A DNA stretch of 64,000 bases from Pipra filicauda (taxonomy: Eukaryota; Chordata; Aves; Passeriformes; Pipridae): contig NW_024103452.1 of the NCBI RefSeq assembly GCF_003945595.2, forward strand, positions 4,379,524 through 4,443,523. The letters are read 5' to 3'. Both the position numbers and the translations under genes were made by a program. This document shows, piece after piece, positions 41,401-55,262 of this stretch (position 1 is its first letter; each line of letters starts with the position of its first letter). The notes beneath the pieces are model-generated. The model ran no database searches and had not been told where the DNA came from. It saw only the letters and a program-made list of their open reading frames with translations.

Positions 41401-44089
41401 CTTCCTCAACTAAAGCATGAAAGTGGTTCATTTTCATATGCCTCTACTAACCTTTGGCTTCTCACTTCAACTCCGTGATAAATCACCATCTTGTTTGCAA
41501 AAGCCAGCTTTTCTCATTTAAGACATGAATAATAAGCTTGAGTGCACCACAGGACCAACCTTGCTGTGCCAATATTTTCTCACTCACTTTTTGCTGTAGG
41601 CATAGTGCTACATTTTCCACTCTATAATGTAGACCTGCTGAATTGCGTAATCCAAAATTAAACAATCTAAACTACAAAACCACATCAAAATAAAACAAAG
41701 GATTTAATAAGCCCTGCAAAAGGATTACAAATATGTTTTCCATCGCCTCAAGTACATTTAGATAATTATTTTAAATTATTTTTCTGATACTAAAAAGAGA
41801 ATACAAGATTAATTCTAAACTATATCATTTGCTAATCCTGACTGGCAATTTTCTGATGACCCTGGCAAAAATCTGATGCTTCTGGAACTATGAATAATTC
41901 TAATAATGATCAGGTGACATAGTGCATGTGTCACCCCAGAGACTTCTGATATATAATGCACATCTAGAAGCATGAAAATGGATTACTATTATCATTCATG
42001 AATAAGTACTAATGTCAATAGCATTAATAGCTCATGGTTAATTCAATCAGTACATTCAGCTGTTTAAGTAAAACAATCACTTCCCTAGATTGCCAAAAGC
42101 ACGTAGTCCTTTTGATGTGCTTCCACCTTATGATGTGAATGTTATTTTAAACAATATTGCATATTCATCTTCATATTCACTTGTATGTTTGAGACTAAAA
42201 TCTTCCTCAGCTCTCTGTTTTGTTACATTTAATTGTCTTATATTTTCTTTATCAAACTTTTTTTTTTGTAGAAGATAAATACATATATTTGTATGGATAA
42301 GGCATGTTAATGTAGTATTTACTTTATTTCCTAATGCAGAAATTACAATTTTATATTTTTTTTTTAATTTTCAATATTCTTGGATTAGAACTTTATAAAA
42401 ATAGTAAGTATAATTAAACAAATAAAATTGTGTCCATATGTTTCAACAGTCCCATTCAGTTTATTAGAAGGCTGAAAAATTGTTACAACTCTCAGAGAGA
42501 GGCATAAATAAGCTAGAAACCTTGCATTGGTGTTTCTCTCATTTTCTCTAATATATTTGAAGGCCATTCTACCAGGAAAAAAATAAGAAAGTAATTAATT
42601 ACAAAACCACAATGTTAAGAATGTAAATGAGATAGTTTCCTGCAGAGGTCTGATGTTTACCTTTTATTAGCTTCACCCATCCTTCATTGTATTAAGCTTT
42701 GTTACCTTGTTTGAAGAACAAAGGAAGCGAAAACACTGATCTAAGTTGCTATACATTTTCCTTTACTTTACACTAACATTTTCCCTTGAGAATGCATTCA
42801 AGCAATTCCATAAAGCAAAAGACAAATTGTAGATATTTTGGAAAGTGCATGTTCAGACACTTAAAATTAGGTATACTGTATGGGAGAATTCTATCTAGAA
42901 ACCAAAGACACTTAATACAAAGCTATAGAGAACAGCAGCAACACCAAAAAAACCCAAACCAAATAAAAAAAAAAAAGAAGAAGAAATAAAAAGGAAAAGA
43001 ATGAATACAGAGAATTTATCTATTTATCTCATCTGCTGCTCATTAGTGCACAGTAACTCACAGACTAGATAAGCATATAATAGGACTCCCTGCTGTTTAT
43101 ACCTAACCATTGTTCAATATGCTGTATCAGCATAAATGTGGCTATATTTCATTCTGGTCCCACTTCAGAGGCATATTCATCCTATTTCTTTTATATGACC
43201 TGCTGATGCCACATAGAAAACTTTCAAATTTAGAGAAAACATGGTTGTAATACAATATATTTGCCGTTTCACTTCATTCTGCGCCTTGTCCCTGCATACC
43301 TTTGTACAAAAGTAATTTATTTGCCCCCAAAGTTCACTTTCTTTTACTGTTTATGATTTTCAGATGAGGTCATATTTTTAAAGTTAGAGTTTTGCAGCTG
43401 CTTACTACTGTCTTGCCACTACAGAGCTCAAACAGGATTTTCCTGTGGTATGTGTTGTGATGAGTGAGAGATCATCTGTGTGGAAGGAAAGGAGAGGACA
43501 CTGCACCACCAACCTGAGACTTCTTTCAAATCATGTTCCTTCAGCTTTTTTCCCTGAGTAAAAGTCAGTAACTCTGGCTCCTGAGCCGATGCAGGGACAC
43601 CGTGTGTTCACAGAGCTTTGCTCTGGGTTCTGGCATCAGAAGTAAGAAGCTGGAGTTACAGAGCTGCACAAAATTTTTACCTTCTCCCTTGGGAATCCCA
43701 GTCCCTGGTTCTGGTGGGTGATGATGAGGCTTGTTTTAAGGCTTGATGCAGGAAGAGTTGCTCAGCATCCTCACTGGTGCTGGGCTGGCATCTCTCAGCA
43801 TCTTACCCATGCCTTCTCTGATAGTGTTTCCCAGTTCACAGAACTGTTGAATGTGTGAGTCTGTGACTTCTTACCCATGACTCATATAATAGTATTTCAC
43901 AATTCCATGGGAAATATTTTGTTAATGGATTTTAGGAGCCCCTCTTTCCTTTCATGGCCAATCCCAATGCCTAGCTAATAATCTCTCTGGGATCAGCTCT
44001 TAGACTTCTGTTTTCTCCTTCCCTGTGGGTCCCAAAAATCTTGGCTGCAGCTTTTAACAGAGTCATTTGTTATGGACCTTTATGTTCAT
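38461..44089 (-). other. SEMA3E: SEMA3E intron 1, unannotated segment
   Basis: AT-rich intron with no exon recognised. A short TG-rich run lies at about 38464-38480, just after the CR1. An A-rich stretch lies at 42943-43000. A GC-richer stretch at about 43450-43850 has no coding signal I can support. A splice-donor-like site near 43.3 kb was examined and rejected as exon 1. Confidence 0.65.
42943..43000. repeat. A-rich low-complexity stretch
   Basis: A purine-rich tract dominated by A, with aag units. It could be the decayed tail of a retroposon, but no body is recognisable beside it. Confidence 0.75.
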
Positions 44090-44450
44090 ATCCAAACATT
44101 CAATACTATTAAAATTTCATTTAGTTTATTTTAGTCTAACACTTCTTTCTTAAGGTCATCTATTTTGTGCATTATCTGCTAATTTCATTAGCAAATTGCT
44201 TGGTTTTATGCCAAGCCTATAAATGAGTCTTTTAAAGATGCATTTCATGAATAACCCTTGTGGAATTCCAAAAAAAGCCCTCTTCAAGCTCAGTTACTCT
44301 CCTTTTTTTTCTTAATTTTATAAGGTGTGTGCTAATACCTGTCCAACTCTAACCTTTTAGCTGACTAATAGCATCTTATGGCACTATATTAAATATTTTA
44401 CTGAAGTCTGAACACATTTGCTCTACTACATTTCATCTGTCTGAAGAAAT
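44090..44450 (-). mobile_element. Ancient CR1/L3-like LINE remnant
   Basis: Read on the plus strand, several blocks keep the order of the reverse-complement reverse-transcriptase region of old amniote CR1/L3 elements. These are 'tgtgcattatctgctaattt', 'aacccttgtggaattccaaa', 'gcatcttatggcactatatt' and 'aaatattttactgaagtctg'. In the family the corresponding text is roughly tctgcaaatttcat, ccctgtggtactcc and aaatgccttactgaagtc. All blocks are heavily diverged, so limits are approximate. No target duplication or tail is visible. This is pattern recognition, not an alignment. Confidence 0.5.
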
Positions 44451-47400
44451 GAATCATATATCAAATAAAAATAAATTAGTACAAGTAAGTGCATTTATGT
44501 TTGATGAAGCTGTCTCCAGTGTCATCTTGCTTTCAATTTAATTCTGGTTTAAGGACTGTTTTTTCCTTTAAATTGAAGAGATACTCCACCTAAATATAGC
44601 AAAACATAATGTAGGCATCTGGTGTAAAGTAGCCTTTTAGGTTCCGAGTAACAAATAAAAAGAGATAAACATATGTGAAGAGTAAATCATTTCATACATT
44701 TGTACCTACACATATACACAGACATATTTGGAATTAAATGTGATACCTATTTTCTCTCTTGAATGACCTAGGACACATACTTTTAGATAGCTGGTTCAGC
44801 TTATAGCTTGAGTTGAAGGAGATTGTGTTTTCTGACTTGAAGTTGTGAAACTCTTTATAGTTTTTTTTCCAAATCAAAGAAAGACACTTTCTTTTTATAA
44901 ATCTATTGTTAGTAATAATCTTTTATTGCTAAATTTGATATTATTACCCTTATCAAAAGAAAATTTTCGTTTAGCTTTGGCTTATGCTTAGATCATGTCT
45001 AAATTCTGCCCTTACTTACTGAAGAGTGATCTAATTGCCTTCTCCTTTATATTATCTCTTTCAGACACCTCAAGATCTTACAGCTACAGCCATTGTGTTG
45101 ACTAAGCTTCCTAGGTGTTTTAAAATATATATGTTACATAAGCACATTGAATGTGGTGGCAGGAAATAAAAAGGAAAATAACCAGATTTTACTCTGCTTT
45201 TGATGGAGACAGACTAGGCATAATAAAGAAAAAAGCCCCTATTGACTTTAATGGACATGACTTAAGGGACACTAAGAAAAAAGCATTGATGCAGCCAGCA
45301 GATTTGTGTTGTACCTATTTCCTCCAAGCATGTCTGGGAAAGCCTGTCTCCCAGTTCCAGTCTCCCAGCCTCCCCCTTTGGGTACAACGGAAGTACTTGA
45401 CTAAGAACAGTGGCTGAACTGACAGCTTTTTCATTTCATAGGCTTTTGCTGCTGCATTTTAACATGCCCACCACTGATATTTTCTTCTGAAAGCTGGTTG
45501 ATGGTGCCAATTCTAAGGATACTACTCTGAAAATAATGGAAAAAAAGCTACTTCTGTGCATATAAACATAACTATATCCTTATGTCAATGTTATTTTTTG
45601 TGCTTTTCGATGTCAAATTGGACAGCAGTGACACAAAGCCTGTAATATGAAGTAAAATGAATTCCAGATGGATTGCCCCAGTTTGTTATTTCAGTAGCAT
45701 GCAGAACAATTTTAATTTATTTTTACTAAAAATTGTAGCTTACAAAGATGTCTTTGATGGTTTAGCTCAAGGGTGTAAATACATAAATACATACTTTTGC
45801 TTTAAAAGAAGACCACAAAGTCCTTAAATATCAGTAAGTGTAACGGCTAGTCAGACACTGCAACATATGAGATTTGGAACTTTCAGCAGCAGTCTTCATC
45901 AAAATTATTCTGTACTTTTAAAATTTTATTCTTTTTTTAATATGTGTATAAAATGAGGGCAGACACCTAAAATTCAGCTCTGAACTTAATTTATTTGGAA
46001 AAAGACATCCTTATTTATCATTATTTGTTCATTAGAAGACTTCAGTGAATTCAATGTGAACTTGTTTGAGGCAGGTGTGACTCACTTGGCTACACAGGAA
46101 CATCAAGGAAGGGGGTGCTTGTGCAGACAAATGAGCAAATATGCATTTGACCCTTGCCTAAAAGTTAGCTCATTGTTTTGGAGGAAAGACATTTCTTGAT
46201 CAATTGAGTACACTAATCTCTAATTTACTCTTTGTAATTTAGGTGAGTTATAGGTCTTCAAAGGCCAACATATGTGTGGTGAGATGGACTGAGCCTCTTT
46301 GTAAAAGGTGAAACAACCAGAATGGCTAAATGGCTAAACCACTGAGGTTTCTCTTGCATCAAAAGAAAAGACGATGGAGATAGGTTGAATATTGATTGAA
46401 CCCGGTTGTTTCTATAAATTAGAAACTATGTATTATTTAACATACGACTTACCATAAGAGAAGAGTGGTTGTTTAATGATAAAACTCAATAATTTGGTTA
46501 CTAGGAAAAATCAAGTTCTTTAGGTTAAACATGGCATGTTTAACTGCCTGTAGTTTGTCATACTCAGCACTAATATTGGACTGAATATCAGAGGAAATTC
46601 AAGAGGAAAAAAAAAAAAGAAATTCAGGGTCCTCCAGATCCTATATGTTTTTTCATTTTCTTTGCACCCTTCTTAATATTTTTTTTAGTCATGTGGATTC
46701 AGACTCGTTCCATCTTAAGTAAGAACTTATCAGAGGCACCCAAGGCATACACCCAGTAATTGAATTTCCTAATAGTAAATGGAGAGAAATATGACCCTGC
46801 AAAAAGTAATTTAGCCTACTGTAGATCAGCCTTGACCTCTGGAAAGGCCCACGCTTTGCCGCTCACTGCATGAGCAGCTTAGTAAGATCAAAATATTAAT
46901 TAAAGCATTAGAGGTGTCTGAATTTAGATAAGATGAACGTATGCTTGGACACCTACAATGAATGTAGTGACACAGATGTGGTTACGACGTTAAAAATGCT
47001 GGTGTTTCATGCTGTTTCATTTACAAACATCTTGCATTATTGGTGGAGTATGTGATACTTCGATAGTCTTTGAGCCAGGAAAGTTATTTTCAGTCACAAT
47101 GCCGGTACATTATGTATGGGTGGCAGTATGTGTAGTGGGTAGTGGCAGTAAATATTTTCCTGCCTTTGCTAGTTATTTGTCTTAGCTCTGAACTGCAGAG
47201 AACCACCTACTCAACTGCAAGAATAGTTCAGTCCCTATGCCATTGAGTCTTCACTGCAGACTCTGGGACCACCAGGAAGGTCCAAATATCTGAGCTCCAG
47301 ATTGTCTACACAGTTTGCCATTTACTATTTATTTGCGAGCCAAGTAATTGGATGCTTGTATTAATAAAGACACTCAATCCTATTTAATTCATTTAAAAAG

Positions 47401-50400
47401 AAAAAAAAAAGAAAAAAGAAAAAAGTAGCAGCTAACATTCATGACAATGTTATTAGAATATATGTCAATCAGAGTTTGGTTTTAGGCCAAAGGAAATTAA
47501 AGATACACCATTATTTCTATTAATTGCAACTAAAGTACATTTCAAAACCTCACTGAATGCCAAGGAAATTGCCATTAGAAATTGCAGTGGTAACTCAAGC
47601 TTTTGTAGCAGTTGCAATTCACTTGCAATTTCAATTGTTTTCAGTCAAGTACATTAGAAACCGACAGGGTTGTTGTTAAGGCTTCCACGGAAACAGGCAT
47701 GTGGCAATACTTACACAGCCAAAAAATCAGAAGACTGGGCTCTGCTTTTGCTTTTGCATCTATAAAATTATTCCTAGTACTTCTCAAATAAGATCTCTGG
47801 ACCACATTTAGAGGACAGGTTAATGATTTTATCCTTGCACTATAGCTTAGAAACATATAAGCTTAGAAGCACTTTTTTTTCCCCTAAATATGCAGATATA
47901 TGGCTAACACCTTACAAAATCTGACACTAAAGGTAGTACATCCAGCTTCAGAAATCTGATATTAGACATGTTCTGCTTGTCTAACCTACAATAGGGAAGT
48001 GAGTCATCCTAGGAAGACAGCTGTTCAGCTCCAGCTTATATTAAGCCCAACATTGCTGAGATGACTGGTGCTCCAGAGGTGCTTACTTCTCTTTGCTGGT
48101 TTTAAAAGGTGCCCACATGACAAGCTCAGGTATAGCTGCTGGTACAAGAATTTGCTAGTCCTATTTATAGGGATATTATTGATACAATAGATTTCATTAC
48201 TCCCATCCACCCAATTCACTCGCAGTTCCAAAGTTAAAATTGGACTTTTAAAGACTCTTTATCTAATATTGTTGGCCCATCTGTCTTTAATATCTTTGGA
48301 TTTCAGAATCTGCTCACAGCTTTTTGATATCCTTATGATCTTTGATTACAATTTGCCCAGGCTTCAGAAGTTAGGCAACGTATGAAAATGTTCTTAGATA
48401 AGTCAGAATGAGAACCATTGCATCTGGACCAACTGGAGGATTTCACCTAGTCTGATTAAACCATCCAAACTGGCCTATGAGAATAGTCCATAGGAAAGTG
48501 TATATTCTGTACTGATGCAGTCTATATGTCCGTGCAGGTTTTAAAATAATGAAACCTGCCTTGGAAAAAAATAAATTCATGTACATGAAATCTTAAGAAA
48601 CAAAGAAGCAACAAGCCCAACAACATCCATTCTCATCTAAAATGTTATAACCTCTTAATATAGAATATTGACTATTATTACATAACAACACTTAAAGTAT
48701 CAATTCCAACCATTCTTCTTATTGAACTGGTTCTCTCTGAAATAAATTGATTTTATTTCCTTTTCAACCAAACACCTCCTTAATTTAAAGACACCAAAGA
48801 GATTCCTCTGATCATAAAATATATCTGATCATCTAGTAACATTTGAGAATGATTTTTTCAGTGGACTTTATTCTTCAATAATTTTGTAGGTCTGACCAAG
48901 AGATTAGTAATTATAAATTGTCTCCATAAGTTCCTAATCAAAATTGAAATAGATGTTTTTTTGTCTTATTCTTGTCAGAATGCTTCAGAAAGAAGACTTG
49001 TTTTGGGGCTTCTTCAAACAGTCTTTTTATATTATTATACTAATCTCAAAACTGGTATCACTGAGGCAGCGTAGTCCACTAATTATTGGTATAGAGATCC
49101 TTATAGAAATAAATTTATATAATTTAAATAATACAAAGCTTGTATGGAAATCTCAAGTTTCACTTTATTTTATTTAGTCAAGAGCAATAATCTCATAATC
49201 CTTAAAAGACTCTGCAAGCACAAACAGAAGCAACCAGCTGTAAACCAGGCTGAAGGAGCAGTGAGGAAACATGTCACCCAAATACCATAATGCTTTCTCC
49301 AAAGCCTTCAGGCAATTTCTCCCCTTTCAGCCAACATCTTAGTTTTGAAATGCCTGCTTTGTGCTAAAACTGCCATATCATTGAATCAATCTCTTTTCTG
49401 GTCTCAGCTATTCCAGTTATTAAAAGATGTAATCAACATCTTTGATGGATTAAGTAATGATCCAATAAAACTGCACTCAGCCAGAAAATAGATTTTTTTC
49501 ACCATGTAACTTCTGTTTTGAAGAGTTTCTTTATGAGAAAAAGGAATGTAAAAAATACCAATTGGTTCTAATTAGTCTATACCTGTTCCAAAATGCAGTG
49601 AGATAATCTCTTTCATCAACTGATGGTGAATATTTAAAACTTAAATCCTTCAAAATATAGGTTAATGTAGGTATCACTGTAATCAGAAGCACCTGATGAT
49701 AGGAAAATCATATCCCTAAACTTAATTAAGTAAAACCATAACAAAGAAACATTTATAAAAATACTTTTTTTTTTTGCTTGTAGGCACTAAAATTACAAAA
49801 GCAATTGCAATATATACCTGGCAACTGTTTGCTAGTTGAAGCATATCTGTACCAAATGCTTGACTTTATATCTAGAGAACAAAATGCCTATTGGACTGCA
49901 AATGGGTCTTTAATAAGTGAGATTTTCCTCAAAGGAATAAAATGTTTTGACTTCTTTCTAAAGCATTGAACCACTGTTTATGTTTAATTATCATGCTAGA
50001 TGCTGAGAAACTGAAAAAAAATTAATTAAAATGAAGCAGAATGTAAAAGCAAATGTGATTAAAACTGTACAAAAATGTCTTTTCAGTTTTCATGATACCA
50101 AGGGAGGTTTAAATTACATACAGGCATAGTTCTTTCCCTTAATTTTCCTTAATAACTTTTAATCATTATATCTCTTATTAGCTTTAATTTGGAGATAAAT
50201 GAAGTTCTATTATAAAAAAAAATCAATAGCATATACATTGACTACGTTTAACTATATATAGATTTAATGTGATTTAATCCTTTTCAAATCTATAGGCCAC
50301 TATTTTTCAGTTCAAAATCATCTGTAATGATATCTTGAATGTTCACTGCTGAACACATCCATCTTCTACATATCTAAGGTAATTCAACCAATATTCCATA

Positions 50401-52240
50401 ATATGTCAAGGCAAGGGGCAGAGCAACTCAGCCTCATCCCTGCCTTTCAGATTTTGGGGGATGAATCATCCTCTCATTATTCCTTGAGAGGGGACAAGAA
50501 GGCAACACCGACTTCAGATTCCTTGGGAAGCAACTGGGTTTTTCTCCCCCACAGAGATCTGTGGGATGAACAGAAGGAGAAATCTGCTTCTGAAAACCAT
50601 GAAACGCTATTGCTCAGGAGTCAGACCTTCTGCTCCTGCAGCTGTTGGCCCAGATATATCTTCAATTAAGAAAGTCTTCCCCAATGGTTGATATACAGAA
50701 GACTAAATATTACTATTCTACCTGCTCAGGATGAATACACCAAATTAAAAATTGAAATAAAAGAAGAAATACATGTTCTTGCCCATAATAACAAATTTGC
50801 TAGTTTAGGTTATTACTTGTCTTCATACTTTTCAAAATATTCTCATATCTTTAATTTTCCTCCTTTTTATGTCTTTTTAATAATTTTAAATATTACTCCA
50901 ATATATGGATATTTTCTCTCTTACTAGATTTTTACATGGGTTTCAAGCAAAAGTCATAATGGGAATAAATCAGCTTTCCTATTTTCATCTCTGTTCTTAT
51001 ACATTTTTTACTGACAAAAGCATGCTAATATTATCAGATGGTGAGTTGATAGAGGCTTATGTCCCTTAATGTTAGCTGTCTAAAATTTAGATGTTCAGTC
51101 TAAATAGGTACAGAGGGATCCTACATCTCAATATACTTAACCACAAAAGGGAGTCATTTGGAGATGGAAATTCAGCCCACCTCTCACATGAATTACCTTT
51201 GACAGTGTCTCTTTTTTTCCATAGATCATAGGGGAAATCTGAACTAACTGGACTCTTTAAGTAAAGTTAGGTGTAATGACTATGAGCCTTAGTCAAACAT
51301 AGTTTAAAGTAGGTTTTTTCTCCTCTGTGTGTTTCATAATTGCTTTTGGCATGCTTTATTTTCTAAATGACTTTCTTATTATGCTATTGGCAAATTTTTA
51401 CTATTATCTTTAAGTAACATTTTAAAAAAATATGGTTTTATTATAGGAAGATATTTTCTCCAGCATGCAGACAATGGCACTTTTCTTTTTGAATAAGCTT
51501 TTCTTTTTCATATTTTCTAGTTTGTATGAAATGCACAGGGCACAGTCTTCTGATCTTCTGATCTGCAGATGGTGTAAATCTGAAAAAAATCATTTACAGT
51601 ATTTAAAAAATAAGAACTATGACTTACAATCAGAAGTGTATTAAAGTCTTGTCTATTACCGAAACAGATCCTGACTTGTCTGTGATTTGACTGAGAACAT
51701 TATCTCACAAATTGGTCATTAATTGCTGTTGAAAATCAATTCACTGAAATAATGGCTTAAAAGTATTGCTGAACGGTTTGTCATGACGGATATATATGAG
51801 TGAAGATAAAACGCTTTAATTTCAGCTGCAATTTAAAAGTTATGTCTGGGCTGCCAATCACATCTAACAGTCAGGGCACCTCTTCCAGTGGTAGGAAATC
51901 CTGTCAGCATTTTCACAAGTGGAAAGTAATTGAATTAACTGCAAATCGCTAACATTATCCCTTTTCATGTGCACTGAAAAGGCAAAAAAATTACATGTCT
52001 TAGAAAGATTGAAATGTTTTAAGACAGAAGCAATTAGGGGGCACAACAGCAGCCTGCCCCCTCCTCAGATTCTAGATTGCCTAGATCTCCCTACTGCATT
52101 ATATGAAGGATATAAAAATATAGGTATTAACTAGCAAAAAAAAGAAAAAACAACAGGGACCTAAACCTGTGGATCAGAGAAGTCAAAAAGTTTGATGATT
52201 GACTAGAAGAATATGAAGACATGCTGCTCCTCAGCACGCA
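44451..52240 (-). other. SEMA3E: SEMA3E intron 1, unannotated segment
   Basis: AT-rich intron. It includes an A-rich run at 47395-47427, a CpG-retaining patch at 46820-47105, a GC-richer open stretch at 50403-50669 and a motif-rich patch at 51765-52060. No exon, RNA gene or clear transposon was recognised. Confidence 0.6.
47395..47427. repeat. A-rich low-complexity run
   Basis: Poly-A broken by single G residues (patterns of aaaaaag). Ordinary low-complexity DNA. Confidence 0.85.
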
Positions 52241-52246
52241 GTATAT

Positions 52247-52292
52247 ACAGTGTGTGCATATTTGTATATATATACATATATATATACACTGT
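52247..52292. repeat. TA microsatellite within an inverted repeat
   Basis: A run of TA-type dinucleotides (about 52264-52287) is flanked by acagtgt (52247-52253) and acactgt (52286-52292), which are exact reverse complements. The whole could fold into an AT-rich hairpin or cruciform. Confidence 0.8.
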
Positions 52293-55177
52293 CATAATAG
52301 TCAATATAGTAAATGTTATAGCCCAATATTAAGTAACATCTTAGCAGGTTCATTGGCAGCAGTGTTAGTCATAATGAACTAAGAAAAGGCAGATGAACAG
52401 ATGCTAAATTTCCATTAGGTCATTCAGCTGTTTATTCAGCATGATAAGGGGGGGTAATTTTATTTTTTCTGTCCCTTAGTAAAAACTCACGAAAAAAAAA
52501 TATAATTTTTAATGGCCATAGCAAAAACACAGATAGGTATGTACCACTGTATCCATACCTCATTCTCTTTCATAACACTTGATTACATAACACAATAAAG
52601 ATAAATTACCTAAGATACTTTCTGTCTTCACCTAATATAAGTGAAAGATCTGTTCAAAAGTTTATTGGATAAAAACATTCTCCTATTGAAATCAGTAGGA
52701 CTTAGGTCCTATTAAGATTCACTTGACCACAATTTCACCTGCAATTGGGGACTGAAAAGGTTTATTGTGGCTATTTATTTTGACCTCTTTCATTACATGG
52801 GGCGTAAAATTTAATGAAGTAATTTCTGCATCAAGCCTAATAACTTCCTGATGAGCTTAACTACATGATTTAGAGAAACACTCAGCTCTAGCTGCTCCAT
52901 CACTTTGGCTAGAAAATTCTCCCAACAATTAATTATTCTCATTATTAAAAAAAAAAGTCTTTATATCATTTCCCATCCAAATCTGTCCTGTTATGCCTTA
53001 GTCTGCTACATTGCCTGTGTTTAAAAAAAGATAAATTACTCCATCCTGGTACTTTTGGAAGTATTTCATATGAACTCAAAAAAAACATTACCGCCTTTTT
53101 TTTTTTAACTTTACGTGGCCATTCAGGCATTGTGATGGGCAAGATGCCGTTAGATATTTTCCTAATTAACACAATTTAGTCTCAGTTGAAGACATAAATG
53201 TTCTCTGAAGCAAAGATGATAAAAGCAGGCTAAAAGAGCAAATTATATAAGTGAGCCAAATTAATTCTTAAAGCATGAGACAAGTTGTGTATGTCAAATA
53301 AAGTGAGAGGCAAATGAGCCAGAATGGGTCTTTTCAAGAAAAGAAAGAAAAAAAGAACTATGCCTTTTCAAGTTAAAAGGTGTCATAAAACATAAATCCA
53401 CTATTGCTGCATGGACCAAACAGACTTTACACAGGTATATCTTAAAATATAAAGGGTAGAATAAACATCAGAATCATCACTATGATTCATTCAAATTAAC
53501 AAAATTCAAAGGAGAATCTGGATTAAAGTTTTATATACCTTGTCTCAGTCCCTTAAGAGATGGTAACATTGATAAACAGTTTGCTCATTCAAATTGTCAA
53601 ATATGTGAAGGTGTTTATAAATTGGTGAGCAAGGAGTTTGATTCAGTATTTTCAATTCAAGGCCAGTCTATAAAAACTACATCTGCATGGAGAAACAGGG
53701 AAAAGAGTAGAAAACTGATACTGAGAAGAATAAGCAGGGAAGTCACCCTGTGTTGTGCTGAAGCCAAGCACTGGTGTTCCTTGAGAACAAAACTGACATG
53801 ACCTAAGCATGCTCTGCATAGTCTAAAGAGATCTGAGATTTCTAATATCTTTTTTCATCAGAAATTAGGGGCTTATCTTCCTTGCATATACTTCAGGACA
53901 ATTTGTCCTTGTCACCTGCTCTTATTTTTCTAAAAAATAAACCCCTTATAAAGCTGTTTTGGACAGGAGAGATGTGAAGGATTTGTTTACAAGCTTATAA
54001 TCAGCAGCATATGAACCCTAAAGTGAGGGTAAAGTTACACATAGTAACCTCTTGCCTTATTCATGGAGATCTGAAGTTTGGCCCATGTTATAAAGTCTCA
54101 ACATGAATGACCTCGTGAGCCATAATTAAAATTCCTTGAAACAAAGGTTTTTCAAAAGTTCTAATAGTTTGCAGCCCTGGCATGTGTAGCCCACGTTACT
54201 GGGACACTGCTTTACACGAACTGACTACAGCTGATGTCTCACTGCAGCAAAATGTGGGGTTGAGAAACTAAGTTTTGCTATGGAATAACTGATGCGTTTC
54301 ACCCATTAGTGTCAGTGTGGGTCAGCTGTTTTCTTGCATCAAAATAAATAAATAAAAAGTGCAATTAGAGTTTGTCTTCCCTTCACACCTTGAAGGTCAA
54401 TGAAAATTAATCTTTGCACAAATATAAATGAAAAAATGTAAACTTGGTAATTTTGTCCCAGTAAATTGTAATATACAAGATTTTCAGAAATTGTTTCTAA
54501 ATAAATGGGACTACATCTGATCTGATTTCAGGAAGGGTGGAAACCCTTCTTTTTTGGAAACATTTTCATCTGTATTAATACCACAAACAGAAGCGTCTTT
54601 CTACTTTCTTAAGGAAGTTGAAAGTTACACTTGAAGCATACTACACGGAATTTAGCCTATGAATGCATGTATTATCTTTCCTGTTTCTCCAAAAGAGAAA
54701 TTTTCTCCCTTGGAGAAGTATGGACAATCAAACCTCAGTGCTGGGGAACAGAACCATGTTTTAATGGAAAACTTTCTTATAGAAATGTAAATTTCTTGCT
54801 ATGAAGTTTTGATATTAAATATATGAGAAATGTATATACTTTAAATAATATGCATAAAGAAATAACTGATGTTGAATTTCTGTTCTTTGTGTGAATAATA
54901 TTTTTGCCACATTAGTTGCTTTTTTTTTAGCTAAGTACAAACATAAATGATAAAAATATACATTTATAAAAAACTAGAAAGAAAGGGAAAGTAAGTATGG
55001 AATACCTGTTGTACACTAACTAATGAATGAAAAACTGTAGAACTTGTGTGAAAGATTAGAACTCTGAGCAAATGGTACAGTGCTAACCCACAGCACAGGA
55101 ACAATTACTGCAAGGGCTTTGTGAAAATGTGTATTTAAAGAAGAATGAAACTTTACAAACCAAAAGTGTGGAGATAT

Positions 55178-55262
55178 GTGTGTATATACACATGTATATG
55201 TATGTATATATGTATAAAGACACACATTAAAGAAATGTGTGTTATATATATACACATTACAT
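55178..55262. repeat. TG/TA alternating repeat with a perfect hairpin
   Basis: Alternating TG, TA and CA dinucleotides include ACACACATT (55220-55228) and AATGTGTGT (55234-55242), perfect 9-bp arms around a 5-base loop. This explains the odd Tyr/Thr/Val-rich open frame on the minus strand. Confidence 0.85.

Noticed and set aside
43290..43325. Minus-strand donor-like 'acaaaggtatgc' as a possible end of SEMA3E exon 1
   Set aside because: The frame before it reads L-G-A-N-K-L-L-L-Y-K, unlike the expected semaphorin N-terminus (…LRLSHK). No signal peptide or CpG-rich promoter is near.
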